Of a stretch of DNA of 64,000 bases, positions 6,891 through 14,479 are shown one piece after another. The notes beneath the pieces are model-generated. The model had not been told where the DNA came from and did not search any database. It saw only the letters and a program-made list of their open reading frames with translations. The translations under genes were made by a program, and so were the position numbers. Position 1 is the first letter of the stretch. Each line of letters begins with the position of its first letter. Location: contig CAWIKL010000001.1 of assembly GCA_963836665.1 (NCBI GenBank), forward strand, positions 124,001 to 188,000, given 5' to 3'. This stretch comes from JAICSD01 sp963836665. Lineage in GTDB: Bacteria; Acidobacteriota; Vicinamibacteria; Vicinamibacterales; 2-12-FULL-66-21.

Positions 6891-8967
6891 CCAGACCCTG
6901 GTTGAAATCCGCACTGATCGCACCCATTACACCGTCATCCCGCCCAGCTGTGTGCCCGTCAATGGCAATGGCACCCTGGAACAGCTGCAGTGGTTACCCA
7001 AGGGTGAACCACTGCAATGTGATTTTGTTCTCCTGCGCAGCACTGTGCTGCATGTTGCAATCACAGCACTGCTAGTCAGGCACTTCGTTCCTGATGGTGA
7101 GCGGTGGAAGTTCTATGAGGCTCTGGCTGGCTTCCTCCTGAGCCTGGACCTGTCCGAGATCATCGTTGCCAAGATCCTCGAAGAGGCGTCCCGCCAGGTG
7201 AAGGATACCGACACCAGCCCCAGGCCAGGTGAGTGGGTGAGGCGTACGGCGGCGCGGCTTGAGAAAGATCGAAAGTGTTCCGCGGCTCCAACTGTCGCCA
7301 AGATGATCGGTGAGCATGGGCCTGCAGTTGTGGCGCGCATCCGAGAGTGGTGTCGCGGTGCTGATGCAGATGCTGCTGACCGCATTGTGATCGCAGGGGG
7401 CAAGCTCACTGACATCGTAGAGCAGGCACAGGCTGCACTGTTGAAGACCACGCCGATCTATCAGCGTGGTGGCGTACTGACACGCGCAATCAAACTCGAC
7501 ACTGCCACTGGAGATGCACGAGATGTCCGCCGTGAGGCGGGGTCAACCATGCTCATTGGTGTGAAGGAGCCATGGCTGATCGAGCAGATGGCCCGCGTGC
7601 AGCAGTGGGTGAGGCACACCGCAGAGACCGCTCGGAAAGAGGAGCACTACACCCCTGTAGATCCTCCTGCGATCTATGCACGCACGTTGCTTGGGCGTGC
7701 TGAGTGGCCGTTTCCAGTGCTGCGCGGTGTGGTCACTGCACCAACCCTTGCGCGTGATGGGCGAATCATTGAACGGCCAGGCTACGACCCAGCCAGTGGG
7801 TTGCTGGTGGATTGTGCTGCAGGCAGCTTTCCAGCAGTCGTCAGCCATCCCACAAGAGAAGACGCTGAGGATGCCCTGGCACTCTTGCAACATCCTCTGC
7901 GCTCATTTCCCTTCGTGGATGCTGCCGCCAAGTCAGTGGCCCTGTCAGCACTGCTCACTGCCTTGGTGCGCGTCAACTTGCGCACCGCTCCCCTGCATGG
8001 CTTCGACGCACCAACCGCTGGCACAGGCAAGTCATTGCTGGCTGAGATGGCGGGGCTGCTGGCCATGGGCTTTCGACCGCCTGCACTCTCTCAGGGGAAG
8101 ACTGCTGAGGAGGATGAGAAGCGCCTGGCCACAGTGCTGTTTGCTGGCGACCCTGTGATCCACATCGACAACTGTGAACAGCCCATTGCTGGTGACTTCC
8201 TCTGTTCAATGCTGACGCAGGAGGTTGTGCAGGCCCGCATCCTCGGACTTAGTGAACGACGCGTGCTGCCATCAACCGCCCTGGTGATCGCGAGTGGCAA
8301 CAACCTGACATTCGCTGGTGATACCTCACGCCGAGCAGTGGTCTGTCGGCTTGATGCAAAGGTGGAGAGGCCAGATACACGCACGTTTGATTTCGACTGT
8401 CACGCTGAAGTGCTGGCAGCACGTCCTGAGTTGGTGATTGCAGGGCTGACGATCTTGCGTGCCTATCACATTGCTGGTCGCCCTCAGAAGCTCACGCCCA
8501 TGGGTTCGTTCTCTGACTGGGAGTGGATACGTGGTGCCTTGGTGTGGCTCCACTGTGCTGACCCTGCAGACACCAGGAGCACCATCCTGGATAACGACAC
8601 AGAGCGGGAAGAACTGATTGACGTTATGGATCTCTGGCTGCGTGCGCGTGGCACAACCGCCACTAGCGTTGCAGGCATCAATGCAGCAGCAGAAGCATCA
8701 CCGAAAGAACACGAACCGCTTCCGCTGGCAGACATCACGCTGCGCAACAAGCTGATCGAAGTTGCATGCAAGGGGAAGTGGAGCGCCAAGAGCGTGGGTT
8801 GGTGGTTGCGTGGGCACAAGGACCGCGTGATTGCAGGGCGCTGCTTCCGCAGTGGGCAACACAAGGGCAGGAGTGGGCAGGAGTGGCACCTGGAGGTGGA
8901 GGAGGGTGCAGGGCTGAAGATGGCCAGGCAGGAGCTGCTCCTGGACCAGGGGGGGACCGAGCTGTGA
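6868..8967 (+). CDS. Primase C-terminal region and AAA+ helicase
   Basis: Replicative helicase part of the element. Residues 1-60 (QTLVEIRTDRTHYTVIPPS) are the missing end of the primase-polymerase domain. A central helical region follows, then an ATPase with Walker A PTAGTGKS near residues 383-389, an acidic Walker B-like strand (GDPVIHIDNCE) and a sensor strand (TALVIASGNNL) with an Arg-rich segment (TSRRAVVCRL). The C-terminus (WSAKSVGWWLRGHKDRVI) looks like a winged-helix DNA-binding end. It would prime and unwind DNA at the repeat cluster just downstream. ATG 6868 may be internal if the upstream frame break is an error. Confidence 0.8.
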   Translation: MGTEKISDQTLVEIRTDRTHYTVIPPSCVPVNGNGTLEQLQWLPKGEPLQCDFVLLRSTVLHVAITALLVRHFVPDGERWKFYEALAGFLLSLDLSEIIVAKILEEASRQVKDTDTSPRPGEWVRRTAARLEKDRKCSAAPTVAKMIGEHGPAVVARIREWCRGADADAADRIVIAGGKLTDIVEQAQAALLKTTPIYQRGGVLTRAIKLDTATGDARDVRREAGSTMLIGVKEPWLIEQMARVQQWVRHTAETARKEEHYTPVDPPAIYARTLLGRAEWPFPVLRGVVTAPTLARDGRIIERPGYDPASGLLVDCAAGSFPAVVSHPTREDAEDALALLQHPLRSFPFVDAAAKSVALSALLTALVRVNLRTAPLHGFDAPTAGTGKSLLAEMAGLLAMGFRPPALSQGKTAEEDEKRLATVLFAGDPVIHIDNCEQPIAGDFLCSMLTQEVVQARILGLSERRVLPSTALVIASGNNLTFAGDTSRRAVVCRLDAKVERPDTRTFDFDCHAEVLAARPELVIAGLTILRAYHIAGRPQKLTPMGSFSDWEWIRGALVWLHCADPADTRSTILDNDTEREELIDVMDLWLRARGTTATSVAGINAAAEASPKEHEPLPLADITLRNKLIEVACKGKWSAKSVGWWLRGHKDRVIAGRCFRSGQHKGRSGQEWHLEVEEGAGLKMARQELLLDQGGTEL

Positions 8968-9079
8968 CTTTCTCACCTTTTGTGACTTTGTTTCAGGGCA
9001 AGGGTGGAGGGGTTGTATTCCTGTATTCATCTGCTGCCGCCCTGGGCTGGGAACAAGTCACAAAAGGCGGAAAGTCACA
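8963..9079. other. Candidate replication origin: nested direct and inverted repeats
   Basis: TGTGACTTT occurs at 8963-8971 and 8981-8989. The same spaced pair recurs in inverted orientation at 9055-9079 (AAGTCACA and AAAGTCACA), separated by about 65 bases. Both arms also share CTTTTGTGACTT. The cluster starts at the stop of the primase/helicase gene, where plasmids and satellites often keep iteron-type origins. Confidence 0.55.
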
Positions 9080-9216
9080 CGGCCAGCACCCCTGGGAAGC
9101 CGGACGCCCTGGCCCAGCTGCCTGGAGCGCGAACTCAGTGCCATGGAACTGGCTGTCACTCTCAAAGGCCAGAGGCCAGAGCTGGCGCGCCACTGGGCTA
9201 TACACCCTGGCGTCGT

Positions 9217-9238
9217 GCAAATCCCCTCGGAGATTTGC
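9217..9238 (+). promoter_or_regulatory. Hairpin before a zinc-ribbon gene
   Basis: GCAAATC and GATTTGC form a seven-base stem with an eight-base loop ten bases before the Shine-Dalgarno site of the gene at 9259. There is no T-run, so a terminator is unlikely. It could influence translation or mark the edge of the origin region. Confidence 0.3.
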
Positions 9239-9258
9239 TTACAAGATGGAGGTATCGC

Positions 9259-9954
9259 GTGACAGACAGTAAGCAGGCCTTCTGCACAGGGTGCAAGGGC
9301 ATGGTGCCCACGCATGGTCGAGGGCAATGCGTCGTCTGTGGTAGGGCAACGCTCGGCAGCAGACTCGGAGCCACGCGCCCGATCAATCCACAGCGCGTTG
9401 ATCGGCTCTACGAGGAAGCCCTTGCAGAGTACAACCCTGCAACCCTGGAACTGAAGGACGCCTGCCGCTACCTGGCTGAAGTCAAGGAGCGCCTGGACAG
9501 CGTACGACGTGGCGCACCAGAGCACCAGCGCCTGATGGCCATGTGGACGGACCTCAGCACTCAGTTACGCCAGGCCAGAGGCACCACGCCCAGGGCAAGT
9601 GACGCGAGCTACGACGCCCTGAGCGATGAGCAGCTCGTTGAGAGACTCGAAGAGACAGCCCTGGCGGCTCGTGCCAGTCTGACCCTGAAGCAGCAGCACG
9701 CGAGCATCGCCCCTGCACCAGAGCACACAGCAGAAGCAGCAGCCATTGCACCAGCCCCTGAGCCAGCCCCACCTGCGCTCTGTGAGCACTGCCGCAAGCC
9801 TGAGACCGCCTGCAAGGAGATGCAGGCTGAGCGCCTGGAGATCTGGAGAGCCATCCACAGCATGCACCCAGAGGAAGTTGAGCGGCGTAACCAGGAGGCC
9901 ACTGCCACGATGTTCCGCACGATGGCTCATGGCAGCGGGATCACACGATGGTAG
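9259..9954 (+). CDS. Zinc-ribbon, coiled-coil hypothetical protein
   Basis: 231 residues from GTG 9259, chosen for GGAGG seven bases upstream; the frame is open further 5' but that part is low-complexity and unlikely. An N-terminal zinc ribbon has CTGCKGMVP and CVVCG. A long charged helical region and a Pro/Ala-rich linker follow, then a second Cys cluster, CEHCRKPETAC. Probably a DNA- or protein-binding protein of the element, with specific function unknown. It overlaps the small gene at 9948. Confidence 0.65.
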   Translation: MTDSKQAFCTGCKGMVPTHGRGQCVVCGRATLGSRLGATRPINPQRVDRLYEEALAEYNPATLELKDACRYLAEVKERLDSVRRGAPEHQRLMAMWTDLSTQLRQARGTTPRASDASYDALSDEQLVERLEETALAARASLTLKQQHASIAPAPEHTAEAAAIAPAPEPAPPALCEHCRKPETACKEMQAERLEIWRAIHSMHPEEVERRNQEATATMFRTMAHGSGITRW

Positions 9955-10127
9955 ACCGCACCGCCATCCTGGCCGCACTGCAGGCCACTGAGCGCATCAA
10001 GCATGAGCGTACTGAAGTCTGGCGTGCGCTCCTTGACCTGGAAGGCAAGGTCGTGAAGCGCATCTATCGAGGCATCGCAGCCATAGGAGCACAACCCAAT
10101 GATCACCTGGATCGTTTCACCACCTAA
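9948..10127 (+). CDS. Small helical hypothetical protein
   Basis: 59 residues (MVDRTAILAALQATERIKHE onward), beginning seven bases before the upstream stop. It is highly helical and charged, ending NDHLDRFTT. The overlap and same codon use support it as a real gene of the element. Function unknown. Confidence 0.5.
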   Translation: MVDRTAILAALQATERIKHERTEVWRALLDLEGKVVKRIYRGIAAIGAQPNDHLDRFTT

Positions 10128-10139
10128 GAGGAGACAACA

Positions 10140-10439
10140 ATGGCCATCGCCCCACGCAAGCTCAAAGACGGCAGCATCTGCTGCAGCAGGGCAGACACGC
10201 TCTGCCCCAAGTGCCAAGCGCACTTCGCCACGCAGGAGAAAGAAATGACCACACTCGAAGCACACGACCAGATCCCGGATCCTTACGCCCAAGCCCTGAA
10301 AGATCGCAAGCCCACGCAGAGAGACGTGGCAGACACGCTCACCCCTGGCATGTTGGGATACGACCCCTATGGTGCTGCCCCCAATGGATATGACCTGGAT
10401 TTAGCTCGTCGCATCATCAACCAGAAGGAGAGCAAGTGA
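10140..10439 (+). CDS. Small hypothetical protein with Cys motif
   Basis: 99 residues with a good ribosome binding site (GAGGAGAC before ATG 10140). The N-terminal part has CCSRADTLCPKCQAHF, a possible zinc knuckle. A second ATG at 10244 gives a shorter protein beginning MTTLEAHDQ. The C-terminus (DLDLARRIINQKE) overlaps the next start by four bases. Confidence 0.55.
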   Translation: MAIAPRKLKDGSICCSRADTLCPKCQAHFATQEKEMTTLEAHDQIPDPYAQALKDRKPTQRDVADTLTPGMLGYDPYGAAPNGYDLDLARRIINQKESK

Positions 10440-11011
10440 CCACCGCCACTGCACCTACCATTGAAGCAGCCCTGGCTGATATCGAAGCCCAGCTCACCAC
10501 CCTCGGTGACATTGGCAATGTCCTGCAAACAGGCAACGCGATGGAGGCCTACTTTGCCAAGAGGTCAGCGCTCTGGAACCGCAGGCAGACCATTCAGGCC
10601 TCTACCCAGACCCTGGCCCAAGTGGAGCCAAAGATCACGCCTGAGGAGAAGTGGGAGGCCAGTCTCGTCAAGGTGCTGGAGCAGCTGACCGCTGAATTCA
10701 ATGTCCTGCCGCCCAAGATCAAGACCGAGACGGACCTGCATACCATGGTGAACCTGCGCACCAGCATTCGCATCGTGAATGAGGGGAAGCAGTGCGAGGG
10801 TATCTGGACCAGGGAACTGGAAACGCTCAGGCTGGGTCAGCTCCTGATCGAAGCGGGGTATACCCAGGCCCCGCCTGTGAAGAACACCAACGCGGCATTC
10901 GGTCCGATCGAATGGTATGGCTCCCTGGCTGACGTGCGCGAGCGTTTGAAGGAGCTGCGTGCCACGCGTGATCAGGCCCAGCGCGATCTGGATAGAGCAC
11001 TGGCGGAATGA
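10436..11011 (+). CDS. Coiled-coil hypothetical protein
   Basis: 191 residues from GTG 10436, overlapping the upstream stop. Long heptad-like helices are predicted at both ends (AALADIEAQLTTLGDIG; DVRERLKELRATRDQAQRDL). The middle (IKTETDLHTMVNLRTSIRIV) may be globular. No recognised family; it could be a structural or single-strand-binding accessory protein of the element, but that is speculation. Confidence 0.55.
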   Translation: MTTATAPTIEAALADIEAQLTTLGDIGNVLQTGNAMEAYFAKRSALWNRRQTIQASTQTLAQVEPKITPEEKWEASLVKVLEQLTAEFNVLPPKIKTETDLHTMVNLRTSIRIVNEGKQCEGIWTRELETLRLGQLLIEAGYTQAPPVKNTNAAFGPIEWYGSLADVRERLKELRATRDQAQRDLDRALAE

Positions 11012-11012
11012 C

Positions 11013-11225
11013 ATGTCCAGGCGCAGCAGATGGAATCACCCGATCACGGATCGTGTCTACTCACCCAAGATCCACCGCCAGTGTGATGGGAAGGTGGCGC
11101 ATCCGAGTAAGAAGGTTGCTGAAGGGAAGGCCCGCACCCTGGGTCCTGAGATGAACGCGTATCAGTGCAGGGGCTGCAAGAAGTGGCACATCGGACATTC
11201 CAGGCCCTGGCGGCCTAGACCGTAG
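11013..11225 (+). CDS. Small zinc-ribbon protein
   Basis: 70 residues from ATG 11013, one base after the upstream gene. It has the pattern of small phage zinc ribbons: basic N-terminus, CDGKVAHPSKKVAEGKAR, then YQCRGCKKWHIGH with one CxxC and a terminal H-x-x-H. Such proteins are common in phages and plasmids and have no established biochemical role. Confidence 0.55.
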   Translation: MSRRSRWNHPITDRVYSPKIHRQCDGKVAHPSKKVAEGKARTLGPEMNAYQCRGCKKWHIGHSRPWRPRP

Positions 11226-11437
11226 GCGAGGATACTCCACAGCATGTCGATGGGGTGATCGGCGTGTGCTCTGGCTGGTAACGGTCCAGGGCAAGTCTGC
11301 AGCTGGCCTCGCCGCACGCGATTTGATCCCCGCGTGGCCTCAACACCAGCAATCGCAGATGAAGACCCTCGGGGTGCAGGCGGTCTCCCGTGTCAGCTCT
11401 CTCGTCGCGTTAGTTGGCGCGGCGGGAAGCAACCACC

Positions 11438-11474
11438 AACCCCGCTGTCCTGGATATCTCAGGGCCGCGGGGTT
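11438..11474 (+). terminator. Strong hairpin, possible terminator or leader
   Basis: AACCCCGC pairs with GCGGGGTT, with a nested CCTG/CAGG, followed by CTTTCT, a weak T-run. It lies about 50 bases upstream of the secreted-protein gene and may end the preceding operon. The 300-base gap 11226-11525 holds no other supported feature. Confidence 0.4.
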
Positions 11475-11525
11475 CTTTCTCGGAGCAGCAGCATCGACCG
11501 ACTTCACTTCACAAGGAACATATAC

Positions 11526-13787
11526 GTGAAAAAGATCATTTGGGCACTCTTCGCCCTGCTGCTGCTCTCTGCTCCCGCCCATGCCCAGGGCAACGTCGAT
11601 GCTGAGAAGCTCTACCTCTGGACTGCTGGTGTGCAACGCGACAACCTGTCTACAGGTTCAGGGGCACCCAGCGGCGGCACCACAGGGGATATCTACCTGG
11701 ACTATGCCACTGGGGAGCTGTATACCAAGCGCTCCTCAGGCTCCTGGACCCTCGTACCCAGGCTGGAGGATGCCAACACCTACACCGCATCCCAGGCCTT
11801 CACCAGCGGGTTCACAGGGACCACAGGATCCCTCAGCTCCACCTTGCATGTGGGTGGGAACTTCGATGTGGCCACGAGTAAGTTCACCGTCACTGCTGCC
11901 TCAGGGAACACGAGTGTAGCAGGCACCCTCGGAGTCACTGGAGCAGCTGTGCTGTCCAGTACCCTGGATGTCACAAGCACCATTGTGCCGCATGCCCACT
12001 ATCTTCCGAACCTGAACTTCACCTCTGATGTCGGATCCCTGACAGACAAGATTCGCTCGTTGTATGTAGGAGAGTTGCAGGCAGAAACATTAGTTGCTCA
12101 GCAGGTCATTGCTACGATTGGAGGCCGAGTGCTTGTGGCTCCAACCAATGTGTTGACTGCAGACCTCACAAATGTGGCGACGAGCATCACGGTGAAGTAC
12201 AACAACTTCAACAACGGCGATCGCGTCTACATGGAGTCTGCTCCTGGCGGTACGCCACAAGTAGAATTTATGGCAGTGACCTCTGGTGCAGGCGGTAGTG
12301 CGGGTGCCTACACCTACTCAGTGACCAGGAACCTGGACGGCTCTGGTGCTAATGCCTGGATCTCAGGAGATGCCCTCCTGGACACAGGGACCACTGGGAA
12401 TGGCTTCATTGATCTGTATTCCACTGCAGGCGTGCTCTCTGGCTCAGGTCCCACCATCGTGGGGAATGTCAGGACCGGCACGACCTATAACCAGATCGCC
12501 CCCAGGTGGGCCATCGGGAACTTGAACGGCCTCTATAGCTACAGCGGGGACATCTATGGTGTGGCCATGGGGGATGCCAGCAACACGAACGTCACCCTGG
12601 ATGCCACGAATGGCTTTCGCATCCGCTCAGGCACCACGAACAAGCTGGTGGCGGACACCTCTGGCAATCTCTCACTCACTGGGGATCTGACCATGAGCAC
12701 TAGCGGGGTGTTCCACTCCAATGGTGCCAGCGCCTTCGGGACTGGCACTGGTTGGTGGTTGGACTACAACGGCGGCACTCCGAGGTTCAGAGTAGGCAAT
12801 CCAGCTGGAAACAACATCTCCTGGGATGGGACGAACCTCTCCATGGCGAGTGCCAACCTCACCATTGACAGCAGTGGCGTCCGCCTCAATGCCTTTTCGG
12901 GAGGGTCTGCACTCACGCGGTATAGCTGGAACTACACGAATGGCACGGGGTATCTCGAAGGCTACGACGACGGGATCGGCCAGGGCATCAACATCGTGGC
13001 GGACCGTGGCGCTGGGAGCCGCGTTACGACTATAGATATTCAGGCGTCCGCCGCAGGCCATCTCGCGCAGGCGTTGTTCGATGGCGCCTCTGGATCTGTG
13101 TCGCTCAATAACGATGTCACGGTGGGCAACAATCTCACCGTGGATGGCGGGAGCACCTCACTCGCCGGAACATTATTTATGGGCGCCTCAAATGCAGGGG
13201 TAGAGATCGGCAGTACGTCAGGCGCGAATACACCATTTATTGACTTCCACTCCGCAGGCACCTCTGCAGACTATGACACGCGCATCATCGCGTCAGGAGG
13301 CAGTGGTGGCGGCACGGTTGGACAAGGCTTGTTGAGCATGCTGGGTGGAGTGGCGATTGGTGCAGCTACAGGGGGCACAGGGGGCTGGATGGGCGTTGGT
13401 ACCCTCAATGTTGCCACTGGTGTCTATCTGAATGGCACTGCCTACACCAACCCTGACTTCGTGCTGGAGAAATGGGCCACTGGTCAGATTGATCGCTTTG
13501 CTCCCAACGTCAAGAAAATGGGCATTACCTACGAAGGCCTTCGGCCCCTCTCAGAGGTAGAAGCCTTCGCACGCAGCCACTATGAGTTGCCAATGATGGC
13601 TCAGAGGCCTGATCGTGATGTGTTCCTAGGCGGAGAGCTGTTGATGGGCACTGTGGAAGAGTCTTACCTCTATCTGTTCCAGCATGACAAGCGGATCACT
13701 CAGCTCGAAGCCCAGATCACCGTCCTGGCGGCGGAAGGGGCCGCGACGAAGGCCCGCCTCGACACGATTCTGCACAAGGATAAGTAG
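11526..13787 (+). CDS. Secreted tail-fibre-like protein with signal peptide
   Basis: 753 residues from GTG 11526 (AAGGA nine bases upstream). The N-terminus MKKIIWALFALLLLSAPAHA is a clear Sec signal peptide with an AHA cleavage site. The body is Gly/Ser/Thr-rich with repeated short strands (TGTLGVTG-type, LSSTLDVTS, NNLTVDGGSTSLAGTLFMG), typical of beta-helical fibres. The last ~110 residues (YEGLRPLSEVEAFARSHYEL, then a coiled coil) resemble the C-terminal trimerisation region of tail-fibre/adhesin-like proteins. A signal peptide is unusual for a true phage fibre, which suggests the product is exported to the surface of the carrier cell. Confidence 0.65.
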   Translation: MKKIIWALFALLLLSAPAHAQGNVDAEKLYLWTAGVQRDNLSTGSGAPSGGTTGDIYLDYATGELYTKRSSGSWTLVPRLEDANTYTASQAFTSGFTGTTGSLSSTLHVGGNFDVATSKFTVTAASGNTSVAGTLGVTGAAVLSSTLDVTSTIVPHAHYLPNLNFTSDVGSLTDKIRSLYVGELQAETLVAQQVIATIGGRVLVAPTNVLTADLTNVATSITVKYNNFNNGDRVYMESAPGGTPQVEFMAVTSGAGGSAGAYTYSVTRNLDGSGANAWISGDALLDTGTTGNGFIDLYSTAGVLSGSGPTIVGNVRTGTTYNQIAPRWAIGNLNGLYSYSGDIYGVAMGDASNTNVTLDATNGFRIRSGTTNKLVADTSGNLSLTGDLTMSTSGVFHSNGASAFGTGTGWWLDYNGGTPRFRVGNPAGNNISWDGTNLSMASANLTIDSSGVRLNAFSGGSALTRYSWNYTNGTGYLEGYDDGIGQGINIVADRGAGSRVTTIDIQASAAGHLAQALFDGASGSVSLNNDVTVGNNLTVDGGSTSLAGTLFMGASNAGVEIGSTSGANTPFIDFHSAGTSADYDTRIIASGGSGGGTVGQGLLSMLGGVAIGAATGGTGGWMGVGTLNVATGVYLNGTAYTNPDFVLEKWATGQIDRFAPNVKKMGITYEGLRPLSEVEAFARSHYELPMMAQRPDRDVFLGGELLMGTVEESYLYLFQHDKRITQLEAQITVLAAEGAATKARLDTILHKDK

Positions 13788-13840
13788 TAGTTGCGTACCA
13801 GTTCGGATTCTGATACGCTCGTTCCGTCCGCTGGGTTGGT

Positions 13841-13910
13841 GCCCCGAAAAAAATGGGGGCCGCCATGCAATGCTAAAGCAGCGGGCGACTTGATCTGAGT
13901 GTCCATTGCA
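13841..13910 (+). other. Candidate structured RNA
   Basis: GCCCC/GGGGC flank an A-rich loop (13841-13860), then TGCAATG (13866-13872) pairs with CATTGCA (13904-13910) around a 31-base interior. The region immediately precedes a terminator and does not encode a plausible protein. It could be a small RNA or the folded 3' end of the upstream transcript. No known RNA family recognised. Confidence 0.35.
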
Positions 13911-13945
13911 GGCGCCGATCCCGTAACTGGGGTTGGCGCCTTTTT
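13910..13945 (+). terminator. Rho-independent terminator
   Basis: AGGCGCC-G-ATCCC pairs with GGGGT-T-GGCGCCT around a six-base loop and is followed by TTTTT. It probably ends the transcript of the secreted-protein gene. Confidence 0.8.
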
Positions 13946-13987
13946 CATTTTGGCGTCGGCCTCCACAACCGTGGCAGGAGACGCGAG

Positions 13988-14158
13988 ATGAAACCACAGG
14001 ACAGCCGGAAGATCGACATGACGCCCCTTCAGATTGGGTTCGTAAGGAACATCCTCAAAGAGGCGCGGCGCTCGATGCTGCACCAGATGTGTGATGAGCG
14101 GTGGCGGCGGTCGGAGCTTCTCAAGGTGCAGCAGCAGCTGAAGAGGGGCGCAAAATGA
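13988..14158 (+). CDS. Small basic hypothetical protein
   Basis: 56 residues from ATG 13988 with an AGGAG site upstream. It is very basic and helical (FVRNILKEARRSMLHQM; WRRSELLKVQQQLKRG). It overlaps the next gene by four bases (ATGA). It could be a nucleic-acid-binding or recombination accessory protein because it lies close to the integrase; no family recognised. Confidence 0.5.
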   Translation: MKPQDSRKIDMTPLQIGFVRNILKEARRSMLHQMCDERWRRSELLKVQQQLKRGAK

Positions 14159-14355
14159 AGCCTCAGATCGGGCCCACACGCGCCTACCTCACTGAGCAGC
14201 TGAAGGAGGCTGAGGCTGACCTGGTGCAGATCAAGACCGAGGGTCTGGACAGGTTTGGGCTGACACCTGAGGTCTGGGAGGCAGCCCTGGAAGAGAAGCA
14301 GGCGGAAGTGACCTACCTGCGGGCCAAGCTGCTGCAGCTGAAGGCCGCTGTATAA
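14155..14355 (+). CDS. Small coiled-coil hypothetical protein
   Basis: 66 residues, translationally coupled to the upstream gene. Two charged helices (YLTEQLKEAEADLVQI and EEKQAEVTYLRAKLLQL) flank a short segment LDRFGLTPEVWEAA. Function unknown. It ends 124 bases before the integrase. Confidence 0.5.
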   Translation: MKPQIGPTRAYLTEQLKEAEADLVQIKTEGLDRFGLTPEVWEAALEEKQAEVTYLRAKLLQLKAAV

Positions 14356-14362
14356 TGAAGAC

Positions 14363-14397
14363 GGACCCATCGCATGCTTGCGGCACGCGGTGGGTCC
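14363..14397 (+). promoter_or_regulatory. Eleven-base-pair hairpin upstream of the integrase
   Basis: GGACCCATCGC pairs fully with GCGGTGGGTCC (one G-T) around a 13-base loop. No T-run follows. It lies 83 bases before the integrase start and could be an attenuator or protein-binding site. Confidence 0.4.
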
Positions 14398-14479
14398 TGA
14401 CCCATTCACTCGGTATCAGCGAGCAAAGTGGGCTGCCCTCATCATACGTGGGCGCCCTCCTAGCTGCAGGAAGGTGTCC

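Noticed and set aside
5763..14355. A complete prophage
   Set aside because: No terminase, portal, capsid, tail tube, tape measure or lysis gene could be identified, and the total length is too small.
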